DNA of 64,000 bases from Stomoxys calcitrans (taxonomy: Eukaryota > Arthropoda > Insecta > Diptera > Muscidae), in contig NC_081555.1 in NCBI RefSeq assembly GCF_963082655.1, positions 150,945,005 to 151,009,004 of the forward strand. Direction: 5' to 3'. Both the position numbers and the translations under genes were made by a program. The number at the start of each line of letters is the position of its first letter. The first letter of the stretch is position 1. Shown here in pieces: positions 23,438-34,724 of the stretch. The notes beneath the pieces were generated by a model. It had not been told where the DNA came from. It did not search any database and saw only the letters and a list, made by a program, of their open reading frames with translations.

Positions 23438-24080
23438 GTAAAAACGAAATTTGGATACCCACCACCATGGATAAATTATCCATCCTCTTTTACAAAAACT
23501 CCACTACCATATCTATAAGAACCTTAATCAGCAGTTCGGTCTATATCGCAGCTATATCTGAATATAAACCGATCTGAACCATATTTGAGTCGGATATTGG
23601 GAAGCTTTAATCAACTCACTATTTCAAATTTCAGCGAAATCGGATAATAACAGCGGTTTTATATGGGCTTTAGACCCTACATCAGCAGATCGGTCTATAT
23701 GACAGCTATATCTAAATATGGTCCAATCAGAACCATAATTAAGTCAGATGTTGCGAGGCTTATTTAAAATTGTAGCGAAATCGGATAATAATTGCAGCAG
23801 TTATGAGCTTAAGACACTCAATCAGTAGATCGTTATACATTCCAGCTATATATGAATATTGTCCGATCTGGACATAATGGGAGGAGTAAAACAACTCACT
23901 ATTTCAAATTTCAGCGATATCGGGTAATAAATGAAGTTTTTATATATATAGACAGATCTGAGCCATATTTGAGTTTGATATCGGGAAGCTTTAATCAACT
24001 TTTTATTTCAAATTTCAACGAAATCGACTTAGGACCCTAAGTCATTTTTAAGTCGGATATTGGGAGGTTTATTAACGGAT
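23438..24080 (+). mobile_element. family A-like element, decayed
   Basis: Starts AACAAGTAAAAACGAAATTT with the hairpin deleted, then GGATACCCACCACCATGG. Units follow with GGTCTATATGACAGCTATATC and CAAATTTCAGCGAAATCGG. It runs into E-type text without a clear right end. Confidence 0.7.
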
Positions 24081-24845
24081 CTCAAAACTTTGCACAACGC
24101 TTTTTCTTTAACTGGCACAATATCTCTGGATTTTGGCTCATATTTGGATATGGTTCTCATATATGTATTTTAGTCAGATTTGGACTAATATTTCAATAAT
24201 GTGGACATTTGTTATCGATTCTCATGAAATTTGCCCAAAAGATTCCCCTATGACACCAGACATTGCTGTTGCATTTCATAGAATTCGGTTCAGATTTAGA
24301 TATAGGTCCCATTTATATATATCACCCGCTATTCACCTTTTGAAACTTTATCAGAGATTTTCTCAACATGTTAACTATTTTTTTTATGACTTCGATGCGA
24401 TCACATAGTAAGATCGCATGTATATATTCGTCCAATTTTGAGTAACACTACAATAATTTAGTCATTTGTTAAACGATCCTCACTAAATTTAATAAGGTTT
24501 CGCATATGGCTCTTGAAATCAGTGGTGATTTTCATGGGAATCGTTTTAGATTTGATCTAGGTCCTATATGTATGTGTCGCCCGATTTTTGATTTCACTTC
24601 TAGGCACTTTGCAATCGCATTTATCAAAAAATCTTCTAAAAATTTTGCACAAAGTTTTCATCTACAACTACCACAATGTAAAGGATTTTTCTCGGAATCT
24701 GTTCCGTATAAGATACAGTTCTCTTTTATATGTTCACCCGATTCTACGTATTTTAGATGAGAATCTTCATTTAAAATGCAAGCCAATTTTAATTTCAACG
24801 CTTAGCTTTCATACCCAATGTGGTGTAGGGTATGGAAAAGTCAGC
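24081..24845 (-). mobile_element. family E fragment, hairpin side
   Basis: Half-units with GGATATGGTTCTCATATATG and GATATAGGTCCCATTTATA, then GGTGTAGGGTATGGAAAAG, the block preceding the hairpin in the 19063 terminus. The hairpin itself is not recognisable here. Confidence 0.65.
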
Positions 24846-25607
24846 TTTGTTCCACTTTATCGCGTCCTTACCTTTATCTGTTAAGTAACTATCGTAAGGA
24901 GCTACAAATGTTGGGAATGCAGTGTAGCCAAAATTGGGATCAAATGTATTCTGCAGTAATTCTCATATCATGTTATATTGTAGCTACATGTTCTTTGTTT
25001 AAGCACAGCTATGGAAGCTTGTTATTATCTTAACTATTCTAATTATTTAAACTGGACGTTCATAGTGCAGGCTTCTTATCCATTTGTCTTATTACTGTGT
25101 TTCGGTAGCTTTGTTTATAACTGGACAGTTGATTTTGTTAATTGTCATTCCAACAGGTCATAAATCATTTCAATTGAGATAAATTCTAAAGCAGTTGAAT
25201 TGTTATTTATTTTACAGATACAATGACATATTATGAGAATGCCAAATGACAAATTGGTCTAATAATTTAAGATCTAAGAAAAACGAAATGTTCAAATTCC
25301 ATGAAAGCTATGCTGAGTATAACGACTCTTAAGATCTAATCTTAAAGAATGGAGAGTTATTGATCTAAATAGATCTAAGTTAGCTGCTGGTGAAGCTTTC
25401 TAAATATTTCAAACAATTTCAAATTGTTTTGTCAGTGCTGAAAATCAATTATTTGTATTGAACACCCAAGCCGTCGCCTGATGCAGATACCTTCAATGCC
25501 CTTTGAAGAAAGTGATTTAAAAGTGGCCTTAGCTTAGAACTTTAAAAAATTAGTTGTGCTTAGGCTTAAACAAAGAAGCACTCACTATTAAAATAAATTA
25601 CTTTGAA
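24846..25607. other. intron stretch without genes
   Basis: No recognised repeat or gene. Short overlapping frames only. Confidence 0.35.
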
Positions 25608-26930
25608 ACAAGTAAGAGCGTGCTAAGTTAGGCAGGGCCGAAACTTATATACCCTCCACCATTAAAAGTATTTGTCGATTTTTTTTTACCATATATCACA
25701 TTTTAGGCAAACAGGCAGTATAAAAGAAAAGAAAGCTTGTTGTTGTGCTTGTTGTGCGCTCTAAAAAACTATAAAGTAACCTCAAAAAAAAATTTAAGTT
25801 AGGATTTCCGTGCTACTTACAAAATCCTTAATTGTTTTCAATATTACTCCCCTAAGTTGGTTCATGTCTGATACTCCACTTAGTATCGGTATCTGTTGGA
25901 CGCGAAAGCCGGACAATGACAAAGGAAATGCTCCAACCTCTCATCATCTTCCCCACATACCCTACACATGTTATCACTTGCCGCACCGATTTTACATAAG
26001 TCATTGTGTGAAATTTCAGCTAACTGGAGTAAGAATTGCGTCCTTTAGGGGCTCAAGAAGTAAAAAGGGGTGATCTGTTTATATGGGAGCTGTATCAGGC
26101 TATAGACCGCTACAGAACATATTTAACACGTATGTTGAAGGTCATGGGAGAAGCCGTTGTAAAAAATGTCAGCCAAATCTGAAAATAATTCCGCCTTAAT
26201 AAGCTCAAGAAGTCAAGATCCCCGAACGGTTTATATGACAGCTGTACCAGGTTATGAACCGATTTGAACCATATTTGGCACAGTTGTTGGAAGTCATAAC
26301 GAAAAACGTCATGCAAAATTTCATCCAAATCGGATAAGAATTGCGCTCTGTAGTGGCTAAAGAATCCAAGATTCAAGATTATATGGCAGCTAATTCGGGT
26401 TATGGACCGATTTAAACCAAACTAAGCACGGAAGACAAAACGGAACACGTCGTGCAAAATATCAGCCAAATCCGATAAGAATTGCTCCCACAAGTGGATG
26501 AAGAAGTCAAGATTCAGGATTATGGACCGATTTGTACCGTACTTAGCTAAGTTATTGGAAGTCATAACAAAACACGTAGTACAAAATTTCAACCGAATCC
26601 GATAAAAATTGCGTCCTCTATAGGCTCAAGACGTCAGAATCCCCGATCGGTTTGTATGACAGCTATATCAGATTATTGACCGATTTCAACCATACTTGGC
26701 GCAGTTCTTGGAAGTCATAGAAAAACACTTCATGCGCCCTCTAGTTGCTCAAGAAGTCAAGATCCATGATCGGTTTATATGGCAGCTATATTAAAATATG
26801 GACTTATATGGTTTTACAATCCCAACTGACCTATACTAATATGAAGTATTTGTGTAAAATTTCAATCGGCTAGCTTCACTCCTTCGAAAGTTAGCGTGCT
26901 TTCGATAGACAGATGGATTGAAGAACGGAC
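25608..26930 (+). mobile_element. family B element split by N1 fragment
   Basis: AACAAGTAAGAGCGTGCTAAG with a decayed hairpin at the left. B text runs to about 25737, then N1 sequence. B units resume near 26002 (AAGTCATTGTGTGAAATTTC) and continue about six units to GTTAGCGTGCTTTCGATAGA. The outer GGGTATAAAAA end is missing. Confidence 0.8.
25738..26002 (-). mobile_element. N1 C-terminal fragment inside B
   Basis: Parallels 29045-29300: GCGCTCTAAAAAACTATAAAG, CTCCCCTAAGTTGGTTCATG, AGGAAATGCTCCAACCTCTC and GCCGCACCGATTTTACATA. It is missing the N1 3' tail and all upstream coding, so a recombination or gene-conversion junction is as likely as insertion. The right junction shares AAGT with both partners. 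Confidence 0.75.
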
Positions 26931-27352
26931 ATAAGGCCCTGCAACATTATTCTTCAATTTGGCTCAGTTCGGTCCAGAGTTGGATATAGCTGCCATTTAG
27001 ATCGATCTCTCGGTATAAGGTTTTAGGCCCATAAAAGGCGCATTTATTGTCCGATTTCGCCAAAAATTGGGACAGTGAGTCTCTTCGACAACTTTCTGCA
27101 TATTGGCTCAGATCGGTCTAGATTTGGATATAGCTGCCATATAGACCGATCTCTCGATTTTAAGTATTGGGGCCGATTTCGCCGAAATTTGGGACAGTGA
27201 GTTTTGTTGGGCCCTTCGACAGCCATTCTTCAATTTGACCCAGATCGGTTCAGATTTGGATATACCTGCCATATAGACCGAACTCTCGATTTAATTTGGG
27301 TCCATAAAAGACGACCGAACTTAGCACGCTTTTACTTGTTTTTTTTTTTGTT
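26931..27352 (-). mobile_element. chimeric element: family A units with a B-type end
   Basis: Internal units are A-type (CAGATCGGTCTAGATTTGG, TTTGGGACAGTGAG). The terminus is B-type (CCGAACTTAGCACGCTTTTACTTGTT-like, 27311-27341), with half the hairpin missing. A long T run follows at 27340-27374. Confidence 0.7.
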
Positions 27353-27380
27353 TTTTGTTTTTTTTTTTTTTTTGTCAATA

Positions 27381-27435
27381 CACACTCAGTTTACAAAGTC
27401 CTGTTACACACTCAGTTTACAAAGTCCTGTTACAA
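27381..27435. repeat. 26-bp tandem duplication
   Basis: CACACTCAGTTTACAAAGTC starts at 27381 and again at 27407, immediately after the T-rich run. Confidence 0.85.
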
Positions 27436-28576
27436 ATTGCTAATTAATCTGAAATATTTTGATATTTGGATATTTATCACTAATTAAGTTGTCTAACACT
27501 GTGGACGTCTTGTTCACATGCTGAAGGCATTATTTACACTTAATAAAGAGGTAGTTTAATAAATTGTAAAAAAGACAAAAAATTAAAACAAGTTTAGATT
27601 GAATACAAAAAATTAAATTTATGTCATAAATCCTATTTGTAACATCTCGATGCGGGGCAAGTGTTGAAATAATCGATGATGACAACGACCACGACATTCA
27701 ATTTAACTTCCATTAAAATTAATTACATTTTCATTGCAACTGGAGTGAGTAGGGGAGCAATAAATAGATGCAATGTCCACCATAATGGGTAGTGGCATAA
27801 ACTTGTTGGATGCAAATCAAAATATTTGTTTATAGCCATGGTAATTGAGTAATTTATCTACTGGCTGGTGCTGCTGGCGGAATAGAGGATAGTCATTTCA
27901 TCCAGTTTTACTTTTTTTTTTGGAAAATGTTTTTCTATCGTTGGTAGTGCGAGTGGGTTTCAGACAAACCTGTATCCTTTAAAATACGCCAAGGCCATTG
28001 GGTACGGAGAAATGGGGCTTTGCGACATTGTATTTCTCGTGATGTTGATTATCAATATTGTGGATAGTTTTCTAGACAAAAAAAAAAAAAGTTTATACAA
28101 GCCTCTGAAAATGATGAAGTATCTTTAATGCCATTGGTGACAGTTATTGGCATGTTTTGAAGTTTTAAGCAACTTAAATAAATCACAGATAAACACGAAG
28201 CGTAATGACAAGGATTGAATACATTGAGCCTTCAGTCATAAAATGACGGATGATGTCGATTAAATGCCATGAATCAATCCGTGGGGGAGACACATGGGAA
28301 ACGTATGGATTAAGAAACTTTGTAACTGTTTTTATACTAAACACCAAACGATGGAGGGTATAATAATTTAGTCTGCAATACACCGAAATAGTCATTACTT
28401 TAGAGCATTTAAATGATCGTTTCAAAACAATTGAGGTATATCGATCGTCCGTCCGAATTTTTTGATCACTCTTTAAAAATTTGTTGACCTTTTTACGGGT
28501 CACATATTGTTTAGTTAGCCCCAGTGTTTCTTCTTGAGGTTTATTTTTGCGATAGGCACAATTGGTGTGATTAATA
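27436..28576. other. repeat-poor intron stretch
   Basis: AT-rich. The 106-codon frame at 28183-28503 on the minus strand has no recognisable domain and low coding character. Possible intronic control DNA; nothing specific is visible. Confidence 0.35.
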
Positions 28577-28810
28577 CTGGGTTGCCCAAAAAGTAATTGC
28601 GGATTTTTTAAAAGAAAGTAAATGCATTTTTAATAAAACTTAGAATGAACTTTAATCAAATATACTTTTTTACACTTTTTTTCTAAAGCAAGCTAAAAGT
28701 AACAGCTGATAACTGACAGAAGAAAGAATGCAATTACAGAGTCTCAAGCCGTTGAAAAATTTGACAACGCCGACTATATGAAAAATCCAATTACTTTTTG
28801 GGCAACCCAA
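28577..28810 (+). mobile_element. mariner-type MITE, copy 2, with TA duplication
   Basis: Best-bounded copy: TA at 28575-28576 and 28811-28812 flank a 234-bp element with TIRs GGGTTGCCCAAAAAGTAATTG. The interior matches copy 3 in the same orientation. Short frames across it are not genes. Confidence 0.93.
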
Positions 28811-29087
28811 TACTTCCCGGTCGGCCCAAATGTCAGCTACCAAGATACTCAAACACCACTTTTTTTGGGTTTTGGGTTGCTTCAATCAGCCATAATATCC
28901 AATTTAAAGTTTTGTTTTGGGAATAACACCCAAATTTGGTTACCAGACAAGCCATGTTTAGGTTAGGTTAGGTTGAAAGAGGGTGCAGATATTAATCTGC
29001 CCCATGCCACTATGGACATACACCTAAGCCAGTAATCGGCTTGCTGGCCGCTCTAAAACCTATAAAGTAACCTCTAAAAAGAAAATT

Positions 29088-29270
29088 TTAAGTTAGTAAT
29101 TCCATGCTACTCACAAAATCCTTACTTGTTTTCAATACCACTCCCCTAAGTTGGTTCATGTCTGATATTGTGTCTCCACCTAAGTACCGATATCTGTAAG
29201 ACGCGTAAACCGGGCAATGACAAAGGAAATGCTCCAACGTCTCATCATCTTCCCCGCATGCCCTACACAT
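29088..29270 (-). pseudogene. N1 C-terminal zinc-binding tail
   Basis: 60 codons starting MCRACGEDDETLEHFLCHCP: a Cys-x2-Cys ... His ... Cys arrangement (Cys2, Cys5, His14, Cys17/Cys19) typical of the ORF2 C-terminus in RNase H-bearing non-LTR elements. It lies downstream of the RNase H frame, separated by a frame break. Confidence 0.8.
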
Positions 29271-29388
29271 GCTATCACTTGCCGCACCGATTTTACATAA
29301 GTGAGCTTGTAGTCCTATGTGTCCCGTTATGATACCAATAGCTATACTGACCTCCTTCTTGCTTCCTTCCAGTAATAACTTCGTTTTC

Positions 29389-29991
29389 TCACAATCTGGA
29401 TCCCCCGTTGGATTTTCGCCGTCCTAGCGACCGTTTCGCTGTTCCACAATTTGCATGCGCATTCGTCGACCACTCTCTTAACTTCGACAGCGTCGACCCG
29501 AAAGACTTCGGGTTAGCCAAGTTTATTGATGGCAGTCCTCTGGCCTTCACCGCCAAATCGTCTTTCCTTTCATTTCCCCTTACTCCGTTACGGCCCGGCA
29601 CCCAAACGATGCGGATTTTGCCATACTCAGAGAAGGCGTTAATCTCCTTCTTACACTGCAAGAGTGTTGGTGACCTTACCGTCCTGGTTGTTATTGCCCT
29701 TATGGCAATTTTACTGTCGGAAAAGATGTTCACACTCGACGACGTCGTCGTGTTAGCACCACACCACTTTACGCATTCTGTGATCGCCCGGATCTTTGCC
29801 TGCAGGACCGTATTATGGTCAGGCAGTCTAAAACAGATGTCAGTCCCTGGGTTGTCAATGTAAGCCCCCAGGCCCACTTTGCCCTCTAGCTGTGATCCAT
29901 CCGTGTAACATGATCTTCCAGATGACAATACTAGGGTTCTGTTAAACAAAGACAGTGCCGATGGCAGCAGTGCCTCGAACTCGGAATTCAA
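29389..29991 (-). pseudogene. N1 RNase H domain, catalytically damaged
   Basis: 200 codons. RNase HI acidic residues: Asp31 in YTDGS is kept, the Glu of QAE is changed to Lys66 (LQAKIRAI), Asp92 in FSDS is kept, and Asp144 in NERKDDLA is kept. The usual His of WVPGH is Arg134. Loss of the catalytic Glu makes RNase H activity unlikely. The frame is open by chance of recent insertion. In the element the enzyme would remove RNA from the RNA:DNA hybrid during reverse transcription. Confidence 0.85.
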
Positions 29992-30200
29992 GGTTCATCT
30001 CACGTATCCGATCGGAAACCTCTTCCCTTCCTTCCAGTTTTCCTACTGCTGCTCCCATCCTCAAGCCACATTTGGTTATCCGAAAGAACAATCCCCCACG
30101 TTCTAAGATGGTAGTCGAATAACTTAGAAATAACTTCAACTTCCCCATTAAACATACCTCGTATCTCACGTTTTCCTCTCTCAAAACTTTTTATGCAACC

Positions 30201-31255
30201 GATTATGTGTTTCTGTGTTTGGTTTATGTGACGAAAAAAAAAATTCAAATAATCCTCTTATGCAATTGTACATTTTAACAGGTTTGCATGCAAAAGTGGT
30301 TGATGTAAAGATGAAAAACAAAAGAAAAGTCTCTCATTATCCAAACAATAACAAGGATTTCATTATGCCACAAAAAGAAAGGAAACAAAATCATTCAACA
30401 CATTCATTTCAAGCAGACACAGGATCTCAATTACACTGAAACTTGAGGCAATGGACTTAATTTCCCAGATTATCACAACTACTTCCTCAATTTGTTACAT
30501 CAGTTGCAAAACTACAGTAAACAAATTGTTAGATTCAAATAGAAACAGGAATATTTGAAAACAGAAATCATTGGTGCTGATGTACATTCAACGATCCAAT
30601 TAGTTTCTTGCATTTTCCACACAGTCATAGAAATAACTACTTGTAATTAACTATCATACAGCCATACAAAGTTTCAAAATGATAGCACCCATAAGTGATG
30701 GTATTAACTTAAGTGCGTGTATTCATAACAACAAACTGTCAAAATTTAAACGATATCAATTTGGACTCGTAAAAAAGCCACTCTTCATCATGAACCACTC
30801 TTATCTCAATTATAACAACAGACAGACATATAAGTACCACTTTTGGCAGTTTATGAAAAATTGCCTTGCAATTAACAAAAGCATATTTACAAATGCCACA
30901 AAAATGTTAATAAACTCAAATATATTTAGAAATTGTTTCGTGTACAATAGCGTGATTGATTACTGGTTATAGAAATAAAATAAAAACATTTTTTCTTTAC
31001 CCAACACCATAGGAAGGATGTACACTAATCTAGTCATTCCATTTGAAACACTTCATAATATTGATCTGCAACCTCATAAGATATATATATTCTTGATCAT
31101 ATTGACACTCTAGGATGGCCTAGCCATGTCCGTCCGTCTGTCGAAATCACCAAAATGGTATATCAAATAAAAATACCCGCTTAAAATTTTTGACAAATAC
31201 TTCTTGTTGATATAGGTTTGGAGATTGAAAATAGGTCATATGGGTTCAGATTTGG
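30201..31255. other. intron stretch without genes
   Basis: AT-rich. Frames of 74-105 codons have no domain. An A-type outer-end scrap (AACACTTCATAATATTGATC, GTCCGTCCGTCTGTCG) lies near 31000-31255, running up to the N1 tail. Confidence 0.4.
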
Positions 31256-31355
31256 ATATGGTTAGGTTAGGTTAGATTGAAAGGAGGGTGCAGATATTAA
31301 TCCGCCCCATGCTATTATAAGCCAGAAATCGGCTTTTAGTGCGCTCTAAATACAC
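31256..31355 (-). mobile_element. N1 3' UTR and tail, distal piece
   Basis: GGTTAGGTTAGGTTAGATTG followed by AAAGGAGGGTGCAGATATTA and GCGCTCTAAA: the N1 3' end on the minus strand. It is separated from the rest of its copy by the A element at 31356. Confidence 0.85.
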
Positions 31356-32721
31356 AACAAGTAAAAAGGCGTTAAGTTCGGCCGGGCCAAACTTTGGATA
31401 CCCACCACTTCGGGTATATATGTAAACCACCTTTCGTCAAAATCCGGTGAAAATTGCATACCTTCTGTCTTATGAATGCCCCTTTATTGGGGTCATGACT
31501 TTAAATCGAGATATCGGTCTATATGGCAGCTATATTCAAATCTTCATCGATCTATACCAAATTGCAGAAATATGTGGAGGGGCTTAACTTAACTCTCTGT
31601 CCCAACTTTCGGCAACATCTGACAATAAATGCGCCTTTTATGGGCTCAAAACATTAAATCGGCAGATCGGTGTATATGGCAGCTATATCCAAATCTGATC
31701 TGATCAGGGTCAAATTGAAGAAAAATGTCGAAGGGCCTAACACAACTCACTGTCCCAAATTTCAGCAAAATCGGATAATAAATGTGGCTTTGATGGGCCT
31801 AAGACCCTAAATCGGAGGATCGGTCTATATGGCAGCTATACCCAAATTCGAACCGAATTGTGCCATATTGCAGAAGTATGTCAAGGGGCTTAACTTAACT
31901 CACTGTCCCAAATTTTGGCGACATCGGACAATAAATGTAGCTTTTATGGGCTTAAGACCCTAAATCAGAGGATGGGTCTATATGGCAGCTATATCCAAAT
32001 GTGGACCGATCTGAGCCAAATTGACGAAGGATGTCGAAAGGCCTAACACAACTCACTGTCCCAAATTTCACTAAAATTGGATAATAAATGTGGGTTTTAT
32101 GGGCCTAAGACCCTTAATCGGAGGATCGGTCTATAAGGCAGCTATATCCAAATCTGGACCGATCTGAGCCAAATTAACGAAGGATGTCGTAGGGCCTAAA
32201 ACAACTCACTGTCCCAAATTTCAGCAAAATCGGATAATAAATGTGGCTTTTATGGGCCTAAGACCCTAAATCGGAGGATCGGTCTATATGGCAGCTATAT
32301 CCAAATTTGGACCGATCTGATCCAAATTGAAGAAGAAAGTCGAAGGGCCTAAGACAACTCACTGTCCCAAATTTCATCAAAGTCGGATAATAAATGTGGC
32401 TTTTATGGGCTTAAGACCCTAAATCGGCGGATCGGTCTATATGGGCTATATCAAGATATAGTCCGATATAGCCCATCTTCGAACTTAACCTGCTTATGCA
32501 CAAAAAAAGAGTCTGTGTAAAGTTTTAGCTCAATATCTTTATTTTTGTAGACTGTAGCGTGATTTAAACAGACAGACGGACGGACACGTCGAGATCGTCC
32601 TAGATTTTTACGCTTATCAAGAATACATATACTTTATAGGATCGGAAATGGATATTTCGATGAGCTGCAAACGGAATGACAAAATGAATATACTCCCATC
32701 CTTCGGTGGTGGGTATAAAAA
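31356..32721 (+). mobile_element. family A element, full length, inside N1
   Basis: AACAAGTAAAAAGGCGTTAAG, hairpin TTCGGCCGGGCCAAA with one arm mutated, about six units, the GACAGACGGACGGACAC block, and GGTGGTGGGTATAAAA. N1 sequence is continuous across it (GCGCTCTAAA ... AAGTAACCTC). Confidence 0.92.
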
Positions 32722-33890
32722 AGTAACCTCGTAAAAGAAAATTTTAATTAGGATTTCCATGCTATTTACATAATCCTTAATTGTTTTCCATGCCACGCTC
32801 GTAAGTTGGTTCGTGTCTGATATTGTGTCCTCACCTAAATGACGCTATCTGTTAGCCGCGAAAGCCGGGGAATTACATAGGAAATACTCTAACATCTTAT
32901 CATCTTCCCGCACCGATTTAACATAAGTGAGCTCATAGTCCTATGTGTCCAATTATGATGTCATAAGCTATACTGACCTCCATCTTACTTCTCTTAATTA
33001 ATAGCTTCGTCTTCTCACAATCTTGATTTCCCCATAGGATTTTCGCCGTCATACCGACCGTTTCGTTGTTCCATAGTGTTACATGCATATTCGTCGCCCA
33101 CACCCTCAAATCGAACTGCGTCGGTTAACCAAGTTTATTGAGGGCAGTTCTCTGGCCTTCACTGCCAAATCGTCTGCTTTCTCATTCGCAGTTACTCCGC
33201 TATGGCCCGGCACCAAAGCGATGTGGATCATGCCATCCTCAGAAAAGGCGTTCATTTCCTTCTTACAGACTGTTGGTTGTTATTGCCCTTATGGCCTGTT
33301 TACTGTCCGTAAAGATGTTCACACTCGACGTCCTCGCGTTAACACCACACGACCTCACGCATTCTGTGATCGCCCAATTCTCCGCCTGACCGTATTATAG
33401 TCAGGAAGTCTAGAAAAGATCTCAGTCCCTGGGAACAGTCTAGAACAGTCTCCCATGGCCTTAGATCTTAATGCCACCGTGGCTGCCACGCACTTAGTTT
33501 TTATGTCAATGGGTCGGATATCTAGAATAGTCTCCGGTGCCCTAATGGGCGTGGTCCTCATCGATCTGCCTATGCCAACACAACATGTTCTCTGAATCTG
33601 TTGTATTGTCTTTTTGTTGCACTTTTTCTCCATAGCAGTCTACCAAACTGAGGCGTAAGTCAGTATTGGTCTAATGGCCCTCCTGTAGATCCAGTGGACT
33701 ATCTTCGAATTCAGGCCCCTTTTTGAGCCTACCGCTCATCTAGATATTGTCCAATATCTGTGAGACATCTCCGAATATGTCACTTCAAATCCAGTTTTCT
33801 GTCCAAGATCAGACCTAAGTATTGTAGTTTTTTTTGCGAACATTTTTCACAACTTACGGCGTACATTATCCCACATTCGTGAACTTTGTA
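32722..33890 (-). mobile_element. N1 retrotransposon, RT end to C-terminus, degenerate
   Basis: Minus strand, 5' to 3': an RT-end motif like LGLILDxKL near 33790, then RPILTYASVW near 33650, then a 92-codon frame at 33355-33633 with TTPIRAPETILDIRPIDIKT. An RNase H region follows in shifting frames (33083-33400), then the C-terminus near 32900. Numerous stops. It extends further 5' than the 28.9-30.2 kb copy. Confidence 0.8.
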
Positions 33891-33921
33891 TGGCGATGAA
33901 GCACCAATCTATAGCATTGTG

Positions 33922-34660
33922 AACAAGTAAAAAGGATATATACTCGGGTATATATGTAAACCACATAATTTATGCCTCCATAGCAGCTTTATCGAAATGT
34001 GATCCCATTTGGACCAAATTCGACACGGATATTAAGTGGTCTAATAAGTACAAGTCATTGTTTAATTTTGCACAACAAAATACTAGTCTTTTTGGTCACA
34101 TACCCATATATAGACCGATGTCGACAAGCCCAACATAAGTCATTGTGTAAAATTTCGGCGAAATCGGATTATAAATGTGCCTTTTATGGGGTCAAGACTT
34201 TAAATCGAGAGATCGGTCTATATGGCAGCAATATACAAATCTAAACCGATCTGGGCCAAATTGAAGAGGGCTGTCAAAGGGCCTAACACAACTCACTGTC
34301 CCTATTTTCAGCGAAATCGGAATATAAATGCGCCTTTTATACCCCCAAAACCTTAAATCGAGAGATCCTATATATAGCTATATCCAAATCTGGACCGATA
34401 TAGCCCATCTTCGAACTTAACAGCTTATGGAAAAATAAAGAATCTGTGCAAAGTTTCAGCTCAATAACTCTATTTTTGAAGACTGTAGCGTGATTTCAAC
34501 AGACGGACGGACAGACAGACGGACATGTCTAAATCGTCTTAGATTTTTACGCTGATCAAGAATATATATACCGTATAGGGTCAGAAATGGATATTTCGAT
34601 GTATTGCAAAGGGAATAACAAAATGAATATATCCCCATCTTTCAGTGGTGGGTATAAAAA
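33922..34660 (+). mobile_element. family A element, short full-length
   Basis: AACAAGTAAAAAGGATATATA at the left, where the hairpin is deleted, and GTGGTGGGTATAAAAA at the right. Two to three units and the GACGGACGGACAGACAGACG block lie between. Confidence 0.85.
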
Positions 34661-34724
34661 CAATACTCGTAAAAGCATTTTTTATGATAAAAATTTGTAT
34701 TATTTTTATTAGGCAAGACATTTA

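Larger units (their letters stand above)
28955..30200 (-). mobile_element. N1 non-LTR retrotransposon, 3' part
   Basis: Read on the minus strand, this is a post-RT region (FERGKREIRGMFNGEVEVI), an RNase H domain, a C-terminal zinc-binding motif, a 3' UTR and a tail of short AACCT repeats. The 5' part, including RT, is missing, as expected for a 5'-truncated LINE. It is the longest uninterrupted N1 copy here. Confidence 0.85.

Noticed and set aside
29408..29863. 151-codon frame on the plus strand
   Set aside because: It is the antisense shadow of the N1 RNase H frame.
33083..33400. 105-codon frame on the plus strand as a gene
   Set aside because: It is antisense to N1 RNase H debris; the peptide mirrors the plus-strand shadow at 29408.
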